Origin: Ardenticatenaceae bacterium
GTDB lineage: Bacteria > Chloroflexota > Anaerolineae > Promineifilales > Promineifilaceae
Direction of reading: 5' to 3'
Length of the DNA: 64,000 nt
Assembly (NCBI GenBank): GCA_020634415.1
Contig: JACKBT010000004.1
Coordinates: 62,001 to 126,000, forward strand
The translations under genes and the position numbers were made by a program. The notes beneath the pieces were generated by a model, which saw only the letters and a list, made by a program, of their open reading frames with translations, was not told the DNA's origin and searched no databases. Positions 1 to 9,500 of the stretch are shown here, piece after piece (position 1 is the stretch's first letter; each line of letters begins with the position of its first letter).

Positions 1-3000
1 TATCATGCGCTGGGGCAGGTGGATGCGGGTTGGCAGGCGTATCAGGCGGTGCTGGCGCAGGAGCCGGATTATGCTTTGTCTTATGCGAATGTGGGGGATT
101 TGGCGGCGGCGAAGGGGGCGTGGGAAACGGCCGTTTTGGCCTATGAACGGGCTATCGGTCAGGAGGATAATCTGGTTCAGGCGTATACGGGTTTGGGGCG
201 GGTGTATGGGCAGTTGGGGCATGTGGATAAGGCGATTCAGGCGTATCAGCAGGCGATTCGGCGTAACGGCCGTTCGGCCACTGCTTTTATTGGTTTGGGC
301 GAACTGTTTTTGGATATGAAACGGCTGCATGATGCGCAACGGGCTTTTGAGCAAGCACGGCAGTTGGCTCCACAGGAGGTGGCGGTGCATGTGGGGTTGG
401 GGGATGTGTATCGGCTGGCGGGGCGGGCGGATGAGGCTTTGGTGGTGTATGAGGTGGCGCGGGAGCTGTCGCCAACGGCCGTTCGGCCCATGTTAGGCAT
501 GGCGGCCATTTATCAGCAGATGGGGCGGTTGGAGGCGGCAGCGGTGGTGTATGAGCGGGTGGTGCAGCTTCAGCCGGATTGTGCGGCGGCTTATTGTGGT
601 TTGGGGCAGATAACGGCCGGGCGTGAACAGTGGCCGGAAGCTCTGCACGCCTATGACACAGCGCTGCACTATGATGCCACACTGGCTGAGGCGCACATTG
701 GGCGTGGTAACAGTCTCTTGCGGCAAGCGCAGCACGCTGAAGCGTTGGCTGCTTATCAGCGGGCTTTGTCTTTAGCCGAGGTGCATGATTTCCCCTACGG
801 TAATTTGGGAGATGTGTATACGGCGTTGGGGCAGCAGGAACAGGCGGTTGCCGCCTATCGCCAGGCCCTTGCTGGCGGCGACTATGCCCCGCGCTACTAT
901 GTGGCGTTGGGCCAATATTACTGTGAGCAGGCGGATTGGGATGCGTCGTTGACGGCGTATAAGAAGGCGTTGGCGGCTGAACCGGCTCTGGTGGCGGCGC
1001 ATGTGGGGTTGGGCAATTTGTATCAGGCTTGCCACCAAAATGAGGCGGCGATTGCGGCGTATGAAACGGCCGTGCGGCACGGGGGTGAATCGCCGGAACT
1101 GTTGGGGCGCATTGGCTTATCCCAATTGGCCTTGGGGCGTGTGGATGAAGCGGTGGCGCAGTTGGAAATGGCTGTGGCTCAAAATAGTTCGGATGAGTTG
1201 CAGCCGGAGTTGGCTTTGGGTTTGGGGCATGGGTATGTGCGCTTGAAGCAGCATGACAAGGCTATTGCGTTTTATGAGCGGGTGCTGGCTGATATGCCGG
1301 ATTCGGCGATGGCGTATGCCGGGTTGGGGACGATTCATTGGCAGCGGGGGCTGATTAAACAGGCTCGTTCTCTGTTTGATAAGGCTCTGGCGGTTGATGA
1401 GAAGTGCGCTGCGTCTTATGCTGGCCTGGGGGATATTTATGCTTATGAGGCGCAGTGGGAGCGGGCGGAGGAGATGTATCAGCGGTCGCTGGCGCTGGAT
1501 GGGCGGCAAGCGGCCGTTTATTTGGGTTTGGCGCAGTTGAAGCGGGAGAGTGGGGAGTGGGAAACGGCCGTTTCCTACTATCAGCAGTCCCTTAGCCTTG
1601 ATAAAAACAGCAGCGAAGCCTATTGGGGGCTGGCCGAAATCTATGCCCAACAGGGCCAGCCCGACGAGGCCATTGCCCATTACCAAACCAGTCTACAACT
1701 GAATAACCACAATGCTCAGGCGCACTATGGCCTGGGTCGGCAGTTGGCCGGGCAGGATGAGGTGACGGCGGCTTTGGCTGAATTTGAACAGGCGGCAGAG
1801 ATTCAGCCGGAATGGGCTGCACCTTACAGCGGTTTGGGTGATATGCACTGGCAGCTTGAGCAGAGAAATGAGGCCATCGCGGCCTATGAGCGGGCTATCA
1901 AATTAGATGCCTCTTTGGCTGACCCGCATGTGGGTTTGGGGCTTATCTATATGGCCTCCCGGCATTATTGGGAGGCGATGGCGATGTTCCAGCAGGCGGT
2001 GAAGCTGGATGAATCGGATGCCAGGGCCTATCTGGCCTTGGGGCGGGCTTATGTGCAGATTCAGAAGTTGGAGCAGGCGGTTGAGGCTTTTGAATGTGCT
2101 TTGGCGTTGCAGTTGGCGCAGCCGGAGGCGCATTATGAATTGGCCCAGGTGTATGAAGCCCTGGGTGAGTGGAGCCGGGCGCAAGCTGCTTACCAGCAGG
2201 CAGTGGCGTTTGATGGGCTGCATGTGGGGGCGCATGTGGGTTTGGGGGATGTGTTTAGACGGCAAGGGCAGATGGAGTTGGCGATTGCGTCTTATGAGCG
2301 GGCGCTGCGTTTGGATGGGTGTCGGGAACGGCCGTATGCCCAACTGGGCCGCATCTTCCTGGAACGGCAGTGGCACGAAAAGGCCAAAACGCTGTTTGAA
2401 CAAGCCGTGCAATGCAAGGTGAGCAGCCCAGAAATCTACAATGGTTTAGCCGAGGCATGTGCGGCCCTTAACCAGCCCGATCAAGCCCTGAAAGCTTACC
2501 AATATGCTATTACGCTCGACCCTAAGCGGGCTTCGTCGCGCAATGGGCTGGGTGATGTTTTGCGCGATTTGGGGCGTACCAGTGAAGCCATTGCCCAGTA
2601 TGAGCGGGCCTCGCGGCTGGATCGCACGTATGCTGCGCCGCATGTGGGACTGGGCCATGTCTATCGAGACTTGAACCGCCCTCATGATGCCCTGATTGCT
2701 TATGAGCGAGCCGTGCGGCTGGACCCAACCCATGCAACTGCTTATCAAAGTTTGGGTTTGTTGTATATGGGGTTGGATCAGCCAGCTAAAGCCAAAGAAT
2801 TTTATGAAAAGGCTATTCAGCACGATCCGCGTAATGCGCTGGCTTATTATGGTTTGGGCACATTGTGCCGTGATCAGGCTCTGTATCAAGAGGCGTTGGC
2901 GATGTTTCGGCGGGCAATTGAGATTGATCCCACAGACCCTAAGCCGTTTGGCAGTCTGGGGGATATGTATCATGAGTTGGGTTATGTGGAGCGGGCGATT

Positions 3001-3324
3001 AAGGCTTATGAGCGGGCGTTGGCTTTAGACCCAGAAGATGCTTTTTCCCATGCGTCTATTGCGGGTCTGTATCATAAAACAGACCAAATGGCGAAGTATG
3101 AGGAGCATATTGGGTTGGCGCGGGAGCTGATGAAGGGGGAGAATGTGTATAATCGGGCCTGTTTTGAGACGATTTGCGGTAATTTGGATGAGGCTTTGCG
3201 GCTGTTGAAGACGGCCCTGGATTTGTCGCAGATTGATGCGGCTTGGGTGAAGCGTGATCCTGACTTGATACCATTGCATGAGCATCCTCGCTTTGAGGCG
3301 TTGATGCAGCGGTATTTGCGGTAG
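1..3324 (+). CDS. Giant tetratricopeptide-repeat (TPR) protein, 5' end outside window
   Basis: The reading frame is open from base 1, so the start lies upstream; the visible 1107 codons are almost nothing but 34-residue TPR units, about 32 of them by length. The recurrent pattern is A-Y-x-x-L-G at the start of helix A and A-I-x-A-Y-E-x-A in helix B, often as HVGLGDVY. TPR arrays form superhelical scaffolds for protein partners; no catalytic domain, signal peptide or membrane segment is visible in this part. The C-terminus ends just after the last degenerate repeats. Codon choice alternates between G/T-rich and C/A-rich blocks, the changes falling at ACGGCCGT palindromes (for example near 1563-1570). 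It converges with the next gene, only 3 bp away. TPR identity is certain; the role is unknown, and an upstream enzymatic or kinase domain cannot be excluded. Confidence 0.93.
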   Translation, partial: YHALGQVDAGWQAYQAVLAQEPDYALSYANVGDLAAAKGAWETAVLAYERAIGQEDNLVQAYTGLGRVYGQLGHVDKAIQAYQQAIRRNGRSATAFIGLGELFLDMKRLHDAQRAFEQARQLAPQEVAVHVGLGDVYRLAGRADEALVVYEVARELSPTAVRPMLGMAAIYQQMGRLEAAAVVYERVVQLQPDCAAAYCGLGQITAGREQWPEALHAYDTALHYDATLAEAHIGRGNSLLRQAQHAEALAAYQRALSLAEVHDFPYGNLGDVYTALGQQEQAVAAYRQALAGGDYAPRYYVALGQYYCEQADWDASLTAYKKALAAEPALVAAHVGLGNLYQACHQNEAAIAAYETAVRHGGESPELLGRIGLSQLALGRVDEAVAQLEMAVAQNSSDELQPELALGLGHGYVRLKQHDKAIAFYERVLADMPDSAMAYAGLGTIHWQRGLIKQARSLFDKALAVDEKCAASYAGLGDIYAYEAQWERAEEMYQRSLALDGRQAAVYLGLAQLKRESGEWETAVSYYQQSLSLDKNSSEAYWGLAEIYAQQGQPDEAIAHYQTSLQLNNHNAQAHYGLGRQLAGQDEVTAALAEFEQAAEIQPEWAAPYSGLGDMHWQLEQRNEAIAAYERAIKLDASLADPHVGLGLIYMASRHYWEAMAMFQQAVKLDESDARAYLALGRAYVQIQKLEQAVEAFECALALQLAQPEAHYELAQVYEALGEWSRAQAAYQQAVAFDGLHVGAHVGLGDVFRRQGQMELAIASYERALRLDGCRERPYAQLGRIFLERQWHEKAKTLFEQAVQCKVSSPEIYNGLAEACAALNQPDQALKAYQYAITLDPKRASSRNGLGDVLRDLGRTSEAIAQYERASRLDRTYAAPHVGLGHVYRDLNRPHDALIAYERAVRLDPTHATAYQSLGLLYMGLDQPAKAKEFYEKAIQHDPRNALAYYGLGTLCRDQALYQEALAMFRRAIEIDPTDPKPFGSLGDMYHELGYVERAIKAYERALALDPEDAFSHASIAGLYHKTDQMAKYEEHIGLARELMKGENVYNRACFETICGNLDEALRLLKTALDLSQIDAAWVKRDPDLIPLHEHPRFEALMQRYLR

Positions 3325-3327
3325 GTG

Positions 3328-5670
3328 TTAGCGACGGCCGATTTGTTCGGCGATGCCTTTGCCCAGCCAGGTTTCTTCGGCGAAGGCGGGGTTGCTGGCT
3401 GAGGCGACGAAGTAGGTAACGCCCTGGACAATCGGCCGTTTTTGTAGTTCGTGCCAAAATTGCAGATATTGCTGGGCTTTTTGGGTGGGTGTAGCCCCGC
3501 CTTTGTTGTGGCTGGCTTCGGTAATCCAAATGGCTTTGTTGCGAAAACGGCCGATCACATCATCCAACACATCCAAGGCGCGGGTCATGGGGTAGACGTT
3601 TGACCAGTAGAGATGAACGCCCAGGCCATCGGCGGCCTCGACGGCCTCGCGGCTGGCTTCGAGGAACTGGATGTGATCTAGCTTGGTGCCGGAGACGGTG
3701 CTGCCGGGTGACAGGCCGGGGTAGATGAAGCGCACGCCGGGGAAGGCTTGCCGATAGCGGCTGAGGAGATCGAGCCACCAATCGTTGAAGAAACGGCCGT
3801 TGGCCCAACTGCTGTACAATCCTTCGGCGGCTATATTGGGTTCGTTGTGCAGTTCTACCACCACCTGTTTGCCTTGCAATGCGTGCAGTGAGCGGCGCAC
3901 ATCACTTTCGGTATCCTGCAAAAACTGCGGTGGCGCGATGTTGCGCCCGCCAAAGCTGAGGAAGGCTCGCAGCACCCAGGCTGCCTGGGGGTGGGCGTTT
4001 TTAAGCCGCGTGATGTCTTGGGGATCGTGGAATGACAATACCTTAATCAGGCCAGGACGGAGAGCGGCAAATTCGGTATGTTCGGCTTCGCTGATGGGCG
4101 GATCGGCGGAGGCGTGCAGGCCGATGCGAGCCTGGCCCCATGTGCCGGGGTCGGGCTGATCGGGCAGGGTTTCATCCATTGGCGGCTGGACGATGGTTTC
4201 GTCTACGCGCACAGGTGTGAATTCGCCCACAGGCATACTGGGCACGATCATGGCGGCTTGGGCGGGGATGAAGCCGATGATTTCGGCCTGGCGATGGGGG
4301 GATTGACGCAGGTGCAGGCCGTAGGGGCCGGCAACGGCCGTATGCCCGTCTATGGTAATCTCGCTGGTTAATACCCAGCCGAGTTTTGTCTGTTGGGGTG
4401 GCAAGGGGGTGGTTGGCGGGGGGGGCGCATCGGTGAAGGGCTGGGGCAAGGTGACGACAGGTAGTGGCTCGGCCAGGCGCAGACAGTCGTTGTCGTTGAC
4501 GAGGATGGGAACGGTGTTGGCCTGGGATAGTCCGGCGAGGGTAACGGCCGTTGTGCCCCGCACTGTGCCTACAAATTGCCCGCCTGCCTGGGGTTGGCTG
4601 CTCATTTGGGTGTTGCGGTAGCCTGTAAGGGCCTGAATGGAGCCGTCCATTTGCAAGTAGGCGGCGGCAACCCAGCCCAAAATAACGCCATCGGGCAGCT
4701 CGGTTAAATTGTTGGGCAGGGGGGGCGGTGGCGGCAGGATGACTGGCCCCAGAAAATCTACGCGGCGCACGCGCACGGGCAGGTAGCCTGTTTGTGGCTG
4801 GCCCAGAAGGGTGACGGTGCTGCCGGTGCGCACCATGCCCAGGTTGGTGCTGCTGCTGTCTGGCTGGGTGCGTATGTTGATGCCGTGGGGGCTGTTGACG
4901 ATGGCTTGTTGGCCGTGTGGGTTGAGGAAGCTGGCCCAGGCCCAGCCTTCGAGGGTGGCGATGGAGGGGGGTGGTTCGGGGTCGGGTTGGGTGGGGAGGT
5001 CGGGTTGGGTGGTGGTAACGGCCGTTGCTGGCACTTGTACGGGCGTGTAATCCCCCTGCGGCTGGCCCATCACTATCATCAATGTGCCGCCGGGAACCAG
5101 CGCATTTTCTTGCGGGCCAATGCGCAGCGTTACCCCATCTGGCAGTGCCTGTGCCAAACTGCCCTGTATGACAAGGGCCACTGTCAGCACCCAGCCGCCA
5201 ATGTAGGGGCCATTGGGCACTTGCCAGCCCATTAGGGGCAGCAAAAAGGGGGTGGGATCCATGATGTTGCGCGGCCAGTTGTTGTAGGTTGTGCCGGCTT
5301 TTTTTAAGGTCAGGTGCAGATGGGAGCCGAAGCTGTTGCCTGTGTTGTCGGCGAGGCCGAGCAGTGTACCGGCCGTTACTTGTTCACCTTCGCTGACTCG
5401 TGTTTCTTGCAGATGGGCATAGGTGGTCTGGTAGCCATCCATATGGTCTACTTTGACGTGGATGCCGTAGTTGTGGTCGGCGGCTTTTTTGTGGACGGTG
5501 ACGACTGTGCCGGGGGCCACGCAGTAGATGTTGCTGCCGGAGGGGGCGCGAATGTCTACGCCTTCATGGCCGGGTAAGCCAAATTGGGCGTAATTTTGGG
5601 GATTGGCCCCAAAATGCTGGGTGATGGTGCGGTGGTCTGTGGGCCAGACATCAAATTTGAAGCCGCTCAT
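3328..5670 (-). CDS. M23 metallopeptidase - SH3-like repeats - glycoside-hydrolase-like fusion protein
   Basis: The N-terminal 150 residues form a peptidase M23 (LytM/lysostaphin) domain with all expected residues: H35-x3-D39 and H119 as zinc ligands, H86 and H117 as catalytic histidines. Residues of about 160-540 contain several bacterial SH3-like segments with the pattern G-W-V/A at their start and N-I-R or L-R-I/L inside, separated by proline-rich linkers. The C-terminal 250 residues look like a clan-A glycoside hydrolase TIM barrel, with E-L-H-N-E-P (E about 610) as acid/base and W-I-T-E-A (E about 718) as nucleophile. Known family roles suggest cleavage of both peptide and glycan bonds in a wall or sheath polymer, with SH3 domains anchoring. 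No signal peptide is visible, so the export route is unclear. 780 residues; the domain calls are firm for M23, good for the barrel. Confidence 0.85.
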   Translation of the reverse strand: MSGFKFDVWPTDHRTITQHFGANPQNYAQFGLPGHEGVDIRAPSGSNIYCVAPGTVVTVHKKAADHNYGIHVKVDHMDGYQTTYAHLQETRVSEGEQVTAGTLLGLADNTGNSFGSHLHLTLKKAGTTYNNWPRNIMDPTPFLLPLMGWQVPNGPYIGGWVLTVALVIQGSLAQALPDGVTLRIGPQENALVPGGTLMIVMGQPQGDYTPVQVPATAVTTTQPDLPTQPDPEPPPSIATLEGWAWASFLNPHGQQAIVNSPHGINIRTQPDSSSTNLGMVRTGSTVTLLGQPQTGYLPVRVRRVDFLGPVILPPPPPLPNNLTELPDGVILGWVAAAYLQMDGSIQALTGYRNTQMSSQPQAGGQFVGTVRGTTAVTLAGLSQANTVPILVNDNDCLRLAEPLPVVTLPQPFTDAPPPPTTPLPPQQTKLGWVLTSEITIDGHTAVAGPYGLHLRQSPHRQAEIIGFIPAQAAMIVPSMPVGEFTPVRVDETIVQPPMDETLPDQPDPGTWGQARIGLHASADPPISEAEHTEFAALRPGLIKVLSFHDPQDITRLKNAHPQAAWVLRAFLSFGGRNIAPPQFLQDTESDVRRSLHALQGKQVVVELHNEPNIAAEGLYSSWANGRFFNDWWLDLLSRYRQAFPGVRFIYPGLSPGSTVSGTKLDHIQFLEASREAVEAADGLGVHLYWSNVYPMTRALDVLDDVIGRFRNKAIWITEASHNKGGATPTQKAQQYLQFWHELQKRPIVQGVTYFVASASNPAFAEETWLGKGIAEQIGRR

Positions 5671-5832
5671 ATGCCTATCGCCAACCGGGTTTCTGGCTTG
5701 CTTTTGAATGCAGACACCAGAAGCCCATGTCTTGCAGGGTGACTATTGTTGTGTTACTACAACCGAGGTGGGGTAAGTCTAGCGGATGTCGGGGTGCGGG
5801 GCAAACTGGTGAATGGAGGCTGGTCGTACTTT

Positions 5833-6576
5833 TTAGAGGCCGGTGGTGTCGCGTTCCAGAGCTAAAAAGAGGCGGGCGAAGATGAAGGCGCGGTCGCCGG
5901 TGGCGGTGAAGAGGTAGCCTTCGTCGTCGTAGGTGAATTGGGGGGCGGCCTGGGCGTGGGCGTGGCAGTGGGTTTCGAGTTGGGCGAGTTGTTGCAGGGC
6001 TTGGGCAACGGCCGTTTCGCTGCTCACCACCAAAATATGATAGGCTTCTTCCTCTTGCCACACATGCACATGCACCCCGCGTAATTGGGCCAAAACAGCC
6101 TGCCCGGCCTCGCTTGTCAGGCGGCAGTCGGTGTATTGGTTGAGTAAATCTAAGATGGTGGGCATGGGTGTTTGTTCGTGGGGGGCGTGCCAGACGCGGG
6201 CGAAGAGTTGGTCGAGGGATACATCGGCCTGCTGGTATAAATCTTGCAGGAAGAGGGCCAGTTCGTGCTGCAAAATCAACTGGTCGGTGAGCTGTTTTTC
6301 TAAGGCCAGATAGCGATTTTCGGCCGTTTTGATCAGTGCCTGGTTGCTTAGATCGCCTGTTTGCCAGCCTTCGAGCAGGACGGCAATGTTGGCTAAGGAG
6401 AACCCCAGCCGCTGTGCCCGCTGGATGAAGCGCAGCCGCTGTTCGGCGTGGGGGTGGTAGAGACGGTAGCCAGCTTCGGAACGGCCGTCGGCGACCAACA
6501 GCCCCTCTTGCTCATAATAACGCAGGGCCGACGGCCGTAAACCTACACGTTTGGCCAACTGCCCAATCGTCAACAT
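5833..6576 (-). CDS. MerR-family transcriptional regulator
   Basis: The first 70 residues are a typical MerR winged helix: M-L-T-I-G-Q-L-A-K-R-V-G, then L-R-Y-Y-E-Q-E-G-L, then G-Y-R-L-Y, followed by the dimerisation coiled coil around residues 80-120. The remaining 120 residues are a variable effector region without the cysteines of metal-sensing MerR proteins and without a recognisable GyrI-like or B12 domain. The ATG shares its A with the TAA stop of the upstream cyclase gene (TAATG), so translation is probably coupled and the two likely act together. Family members repress or activate by untwisting a 19-bp spacer promoter; the ligand here is unknown. Confidence 0.9.
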   Translation of the reverse strand: MLTIGQLAKRVGLRPSALRYYEQEGLLVADGRSEAGYRLYHPHAEQRLRFIQRAQRLGFSLANIAVLLEGWQTGDLSNQALIKTAENRYLALEKQLTDQLILQHELALFLQDLYQQADVSLDQLFARVWHAPHEQTPMPTILDLLNQYTDCRLTSEAGQAVLAQLRGVHVHVWQEEEAYHILVVSSETAVAQALQQLAQLETHCHAHAQAAPQFTYDDEGYLFTATGDRAFIFARLFLALERDTTGL

Positions 6577-9500
6577 TATGCTCCGTCCAAAAGGGTGCGG
6601 ACTGCCGCCAGATCGGCGGCTGCTTGCATTGTTTCAAAGCAGAGTAAGGCTCGCTGCCACTGTTGCCGCTGCTCCACTTGGCTGAGGGGGGCGTAGCGGC
6701 CCAGCAGTACCCGCGCCCGCCCTTCAGCATATAGCCGCTCATTGGACTGGGCTAGTGTGACGGCCGTTTGCCATTGGGTGATGGCCTTTTCTTTGGCTCC
6801 TGTTAACCAATCATGCCGACCCTGCCAGTAAACAAAGTCTGAATTTGAAGGATCGAATGTCCGAATAAAACGGCGCAGTACCTTGCACAATTTTGCCACT
6901 GACTGCTGCAACTCGACTTCGTTTCCGCCTAGTTTATTCTCCCACACCATCACGTAGGCGGCTAAAGCCAGGCCGTAGCCATCGCCGACACCGGCTAAAA
7001 CGGGGGAGGAGGCCAAAAGGATGTCGCGCACTTCCTGTGCCAGAGCCAGGCCCTGTGGCACATTCCCCTGCTGTAAATGGGTGTTTGCCAGCACGCCGCG
7101 GATGCACAAAATGTCGGTGTCGGTAATGTTTTGCCCCAGTACGGTCTGGGCTTTTTCGGCCAGATTAGCGGCTAACTGCCATTGGCCCAGTGCCAGGCGG
7201 GCCATTGCTTCAAACATGAGGCCCCAGGCTTCGTGCTGGGTATTGCCGTTTTTCTGCGCCATTGTGTATAGGGCTGTGGCATACTCGATGGTTTGGGGGA
7301 AGTTGCCTAAGCCATAATACCCCCGCATGAAGAAGTTGAGACAGTCACCTGTGTTGCGCTGATCGTTAATGAGCTGATAGGCTTCGATCCCTCGTTGATA
7401 ATCTAGCAGCCCTTTGCGCCAGAAGCCATTTGTTGAGTAATAGACACCGCGCCGCGAATAGGCCATGCCTATGGCGGATGGGGTATTTAGCTCTTCAGCG
7501 ATGCGGACGGCACGGGTGAAATAGCTATCTGCCCAACGCCGCCGCAGGATGCCCATGATGATGCCCATTGTGCCGTAGCCTTCGGGCATGGCTTCGGGAT
7601 AATCGGCTCGTTCGGCCATGTTGAGGGCGGCCAGGGTGGCATGGAGGAATTTGTCTGATTCGTTGGTGATGAAGTAAATGGATATGAGGACGCGATAGAC
7701 TTCTACGGCTTCGATGAGGCGGGATTTTTCGTGGTTAACGGCCGTTTTCAACAACCAGCGCCCGCCCCAGCGATGTTTAATTTGGCCCCACAAGCGGCGC
7801 AGCAGACCCCATTGCAACTGCCCTGTCGTTGTTGGCAGCGGCTCTTGCAGCAAAGCCAATGCCTCTTGAAAAAGCCGCTGACTTTCCTGCATATGACCCA
7901 GGCGATAATGTGCTGTTCCCATATAACGCAGCCACCGCGCTCGCTGCCACCACTCGCTCTCCTGGCCCAATAACGCCAATGCCTCACTGAAAAAATTGAC
8001 AGCTTCTTGGTTCGTGTTGTTGTGGAGGGCCTGTTCCCCTGCCTTAGCCAAATAGTCAATCGCTTTCTCCCGATTTTCGGCCCGCTGCCAATGATAGGCC
8101 AGCAGGGGATAAAACGATGCCAGGTCATCGTGGTGGTTGCGCTCGTACCAATCGGCCACGACATGATGCAGTTGGTGGCGCTGGGCAAAGGAGATGAGAT
8201 TGTATGTGACTTGTTGGGTGATGATATGGCGGAAAAAGTAGCTGATGTCTGGTTCGGGCGTTTCTAAAATGGTGATGTCTAATGATTCTAGCTGAACGAG
8301 ATGATCCTTGATCTGGGGCGTGTCGCTCTCTAAGGGGTAGATGTTGGTTAAGAGGCGCAGGGCAAAAATACGGCCGATCACACTGGCTACTTTCAAGGTT
8401 AATTGGGTTTGCGCGGGCAACCGGTCAATGCGGCTGACAATAACGCCTTCAATGGTGTCTGGCAGCAGGGCATCCAGGTTGTCTACCTCTGGCGCCAGTT
8501 GGCAAATGCCATCGGTGATGTGAATTAGCCCGGCATCACGCAGAGCGTAGGCCAGTTCCTCGCTAAAGAAGGGATGGCCTTCGGCTTTTTCCTGAATGAG
8601 GTTGATGACGGGTTGGGGTAAAGCGGCCACGCCCAGACGTTGGCACACAAGCTGAATGATGTCGGGCATGGGCAAGGTGTTTAGTGACAGCACTTCTGTT
8701 CTTTCGGCTTGTAAAAGCTGGCGGTATTCCGAGGAATAGGGTTCGGTGAGGGGGCGTGTGACCAGGATGAGGAGCAGGGCGGGGATGTTGCGGTGGGCCA
8801 GACGGGCTAAGGTCCAGGAGGCGGAATCGAGCCATTGGGCATCTTCGAGGACGAGGATGAGGGGGTTGGGGGTAACGGCCGTTTGCAAAATGCCCAGCAG
8901 TAACTCTCGTGTGTTATCCGCTCGCACCTCACCCGTCATCTGGGCCGTCAGTTCATTGTCGGGCAAATCCAGAGGCAGCAGCACATTGAGCAAAGGGGCC
9001 AGTGGTAACTGTTCTGGCAGCCGCTGCTGCAAAAAGGTTAGCACCTGCTCCTGCCACCCTTGCCGCAAAGCCCCTGTTATTTTCTCTGTGAAAATATCTA
9101 GACTGAGCAGTTGGCTGAAAATAAAGCGCCAGGCATGGTAGGGTGTGGCCTGTTCAATGGCGCTGGCTTCACCCAAGAGGTAGGTGAGATCGGCCGTTTG
9201 CACCAGATCGGGTATCTCGGCAATTAAGCGAGATTTGCCAATGCCGGCCTCGCCCTCAACAATGAGGCAGCCGCCTTGCCCCTGCACCAAAGCCTCAATT
9301 TTGGCCGTAATCAGGCCGCGCTCTTCTATTCGCCCCACGATTTGGGTGACAGCCCGCCCCTTGAGTGTGCCCAACTGCGGCCCCTGCTGCCGTGCCTCAA
9401 CGGCAAATACGGGCAGGTCATCAGCCACGCCCTTCACCGACAGCCGTCCCAGAGAGTGTAATTGAAAGGCACGGCTTACAGATTCGGCCACATGGGTGGT

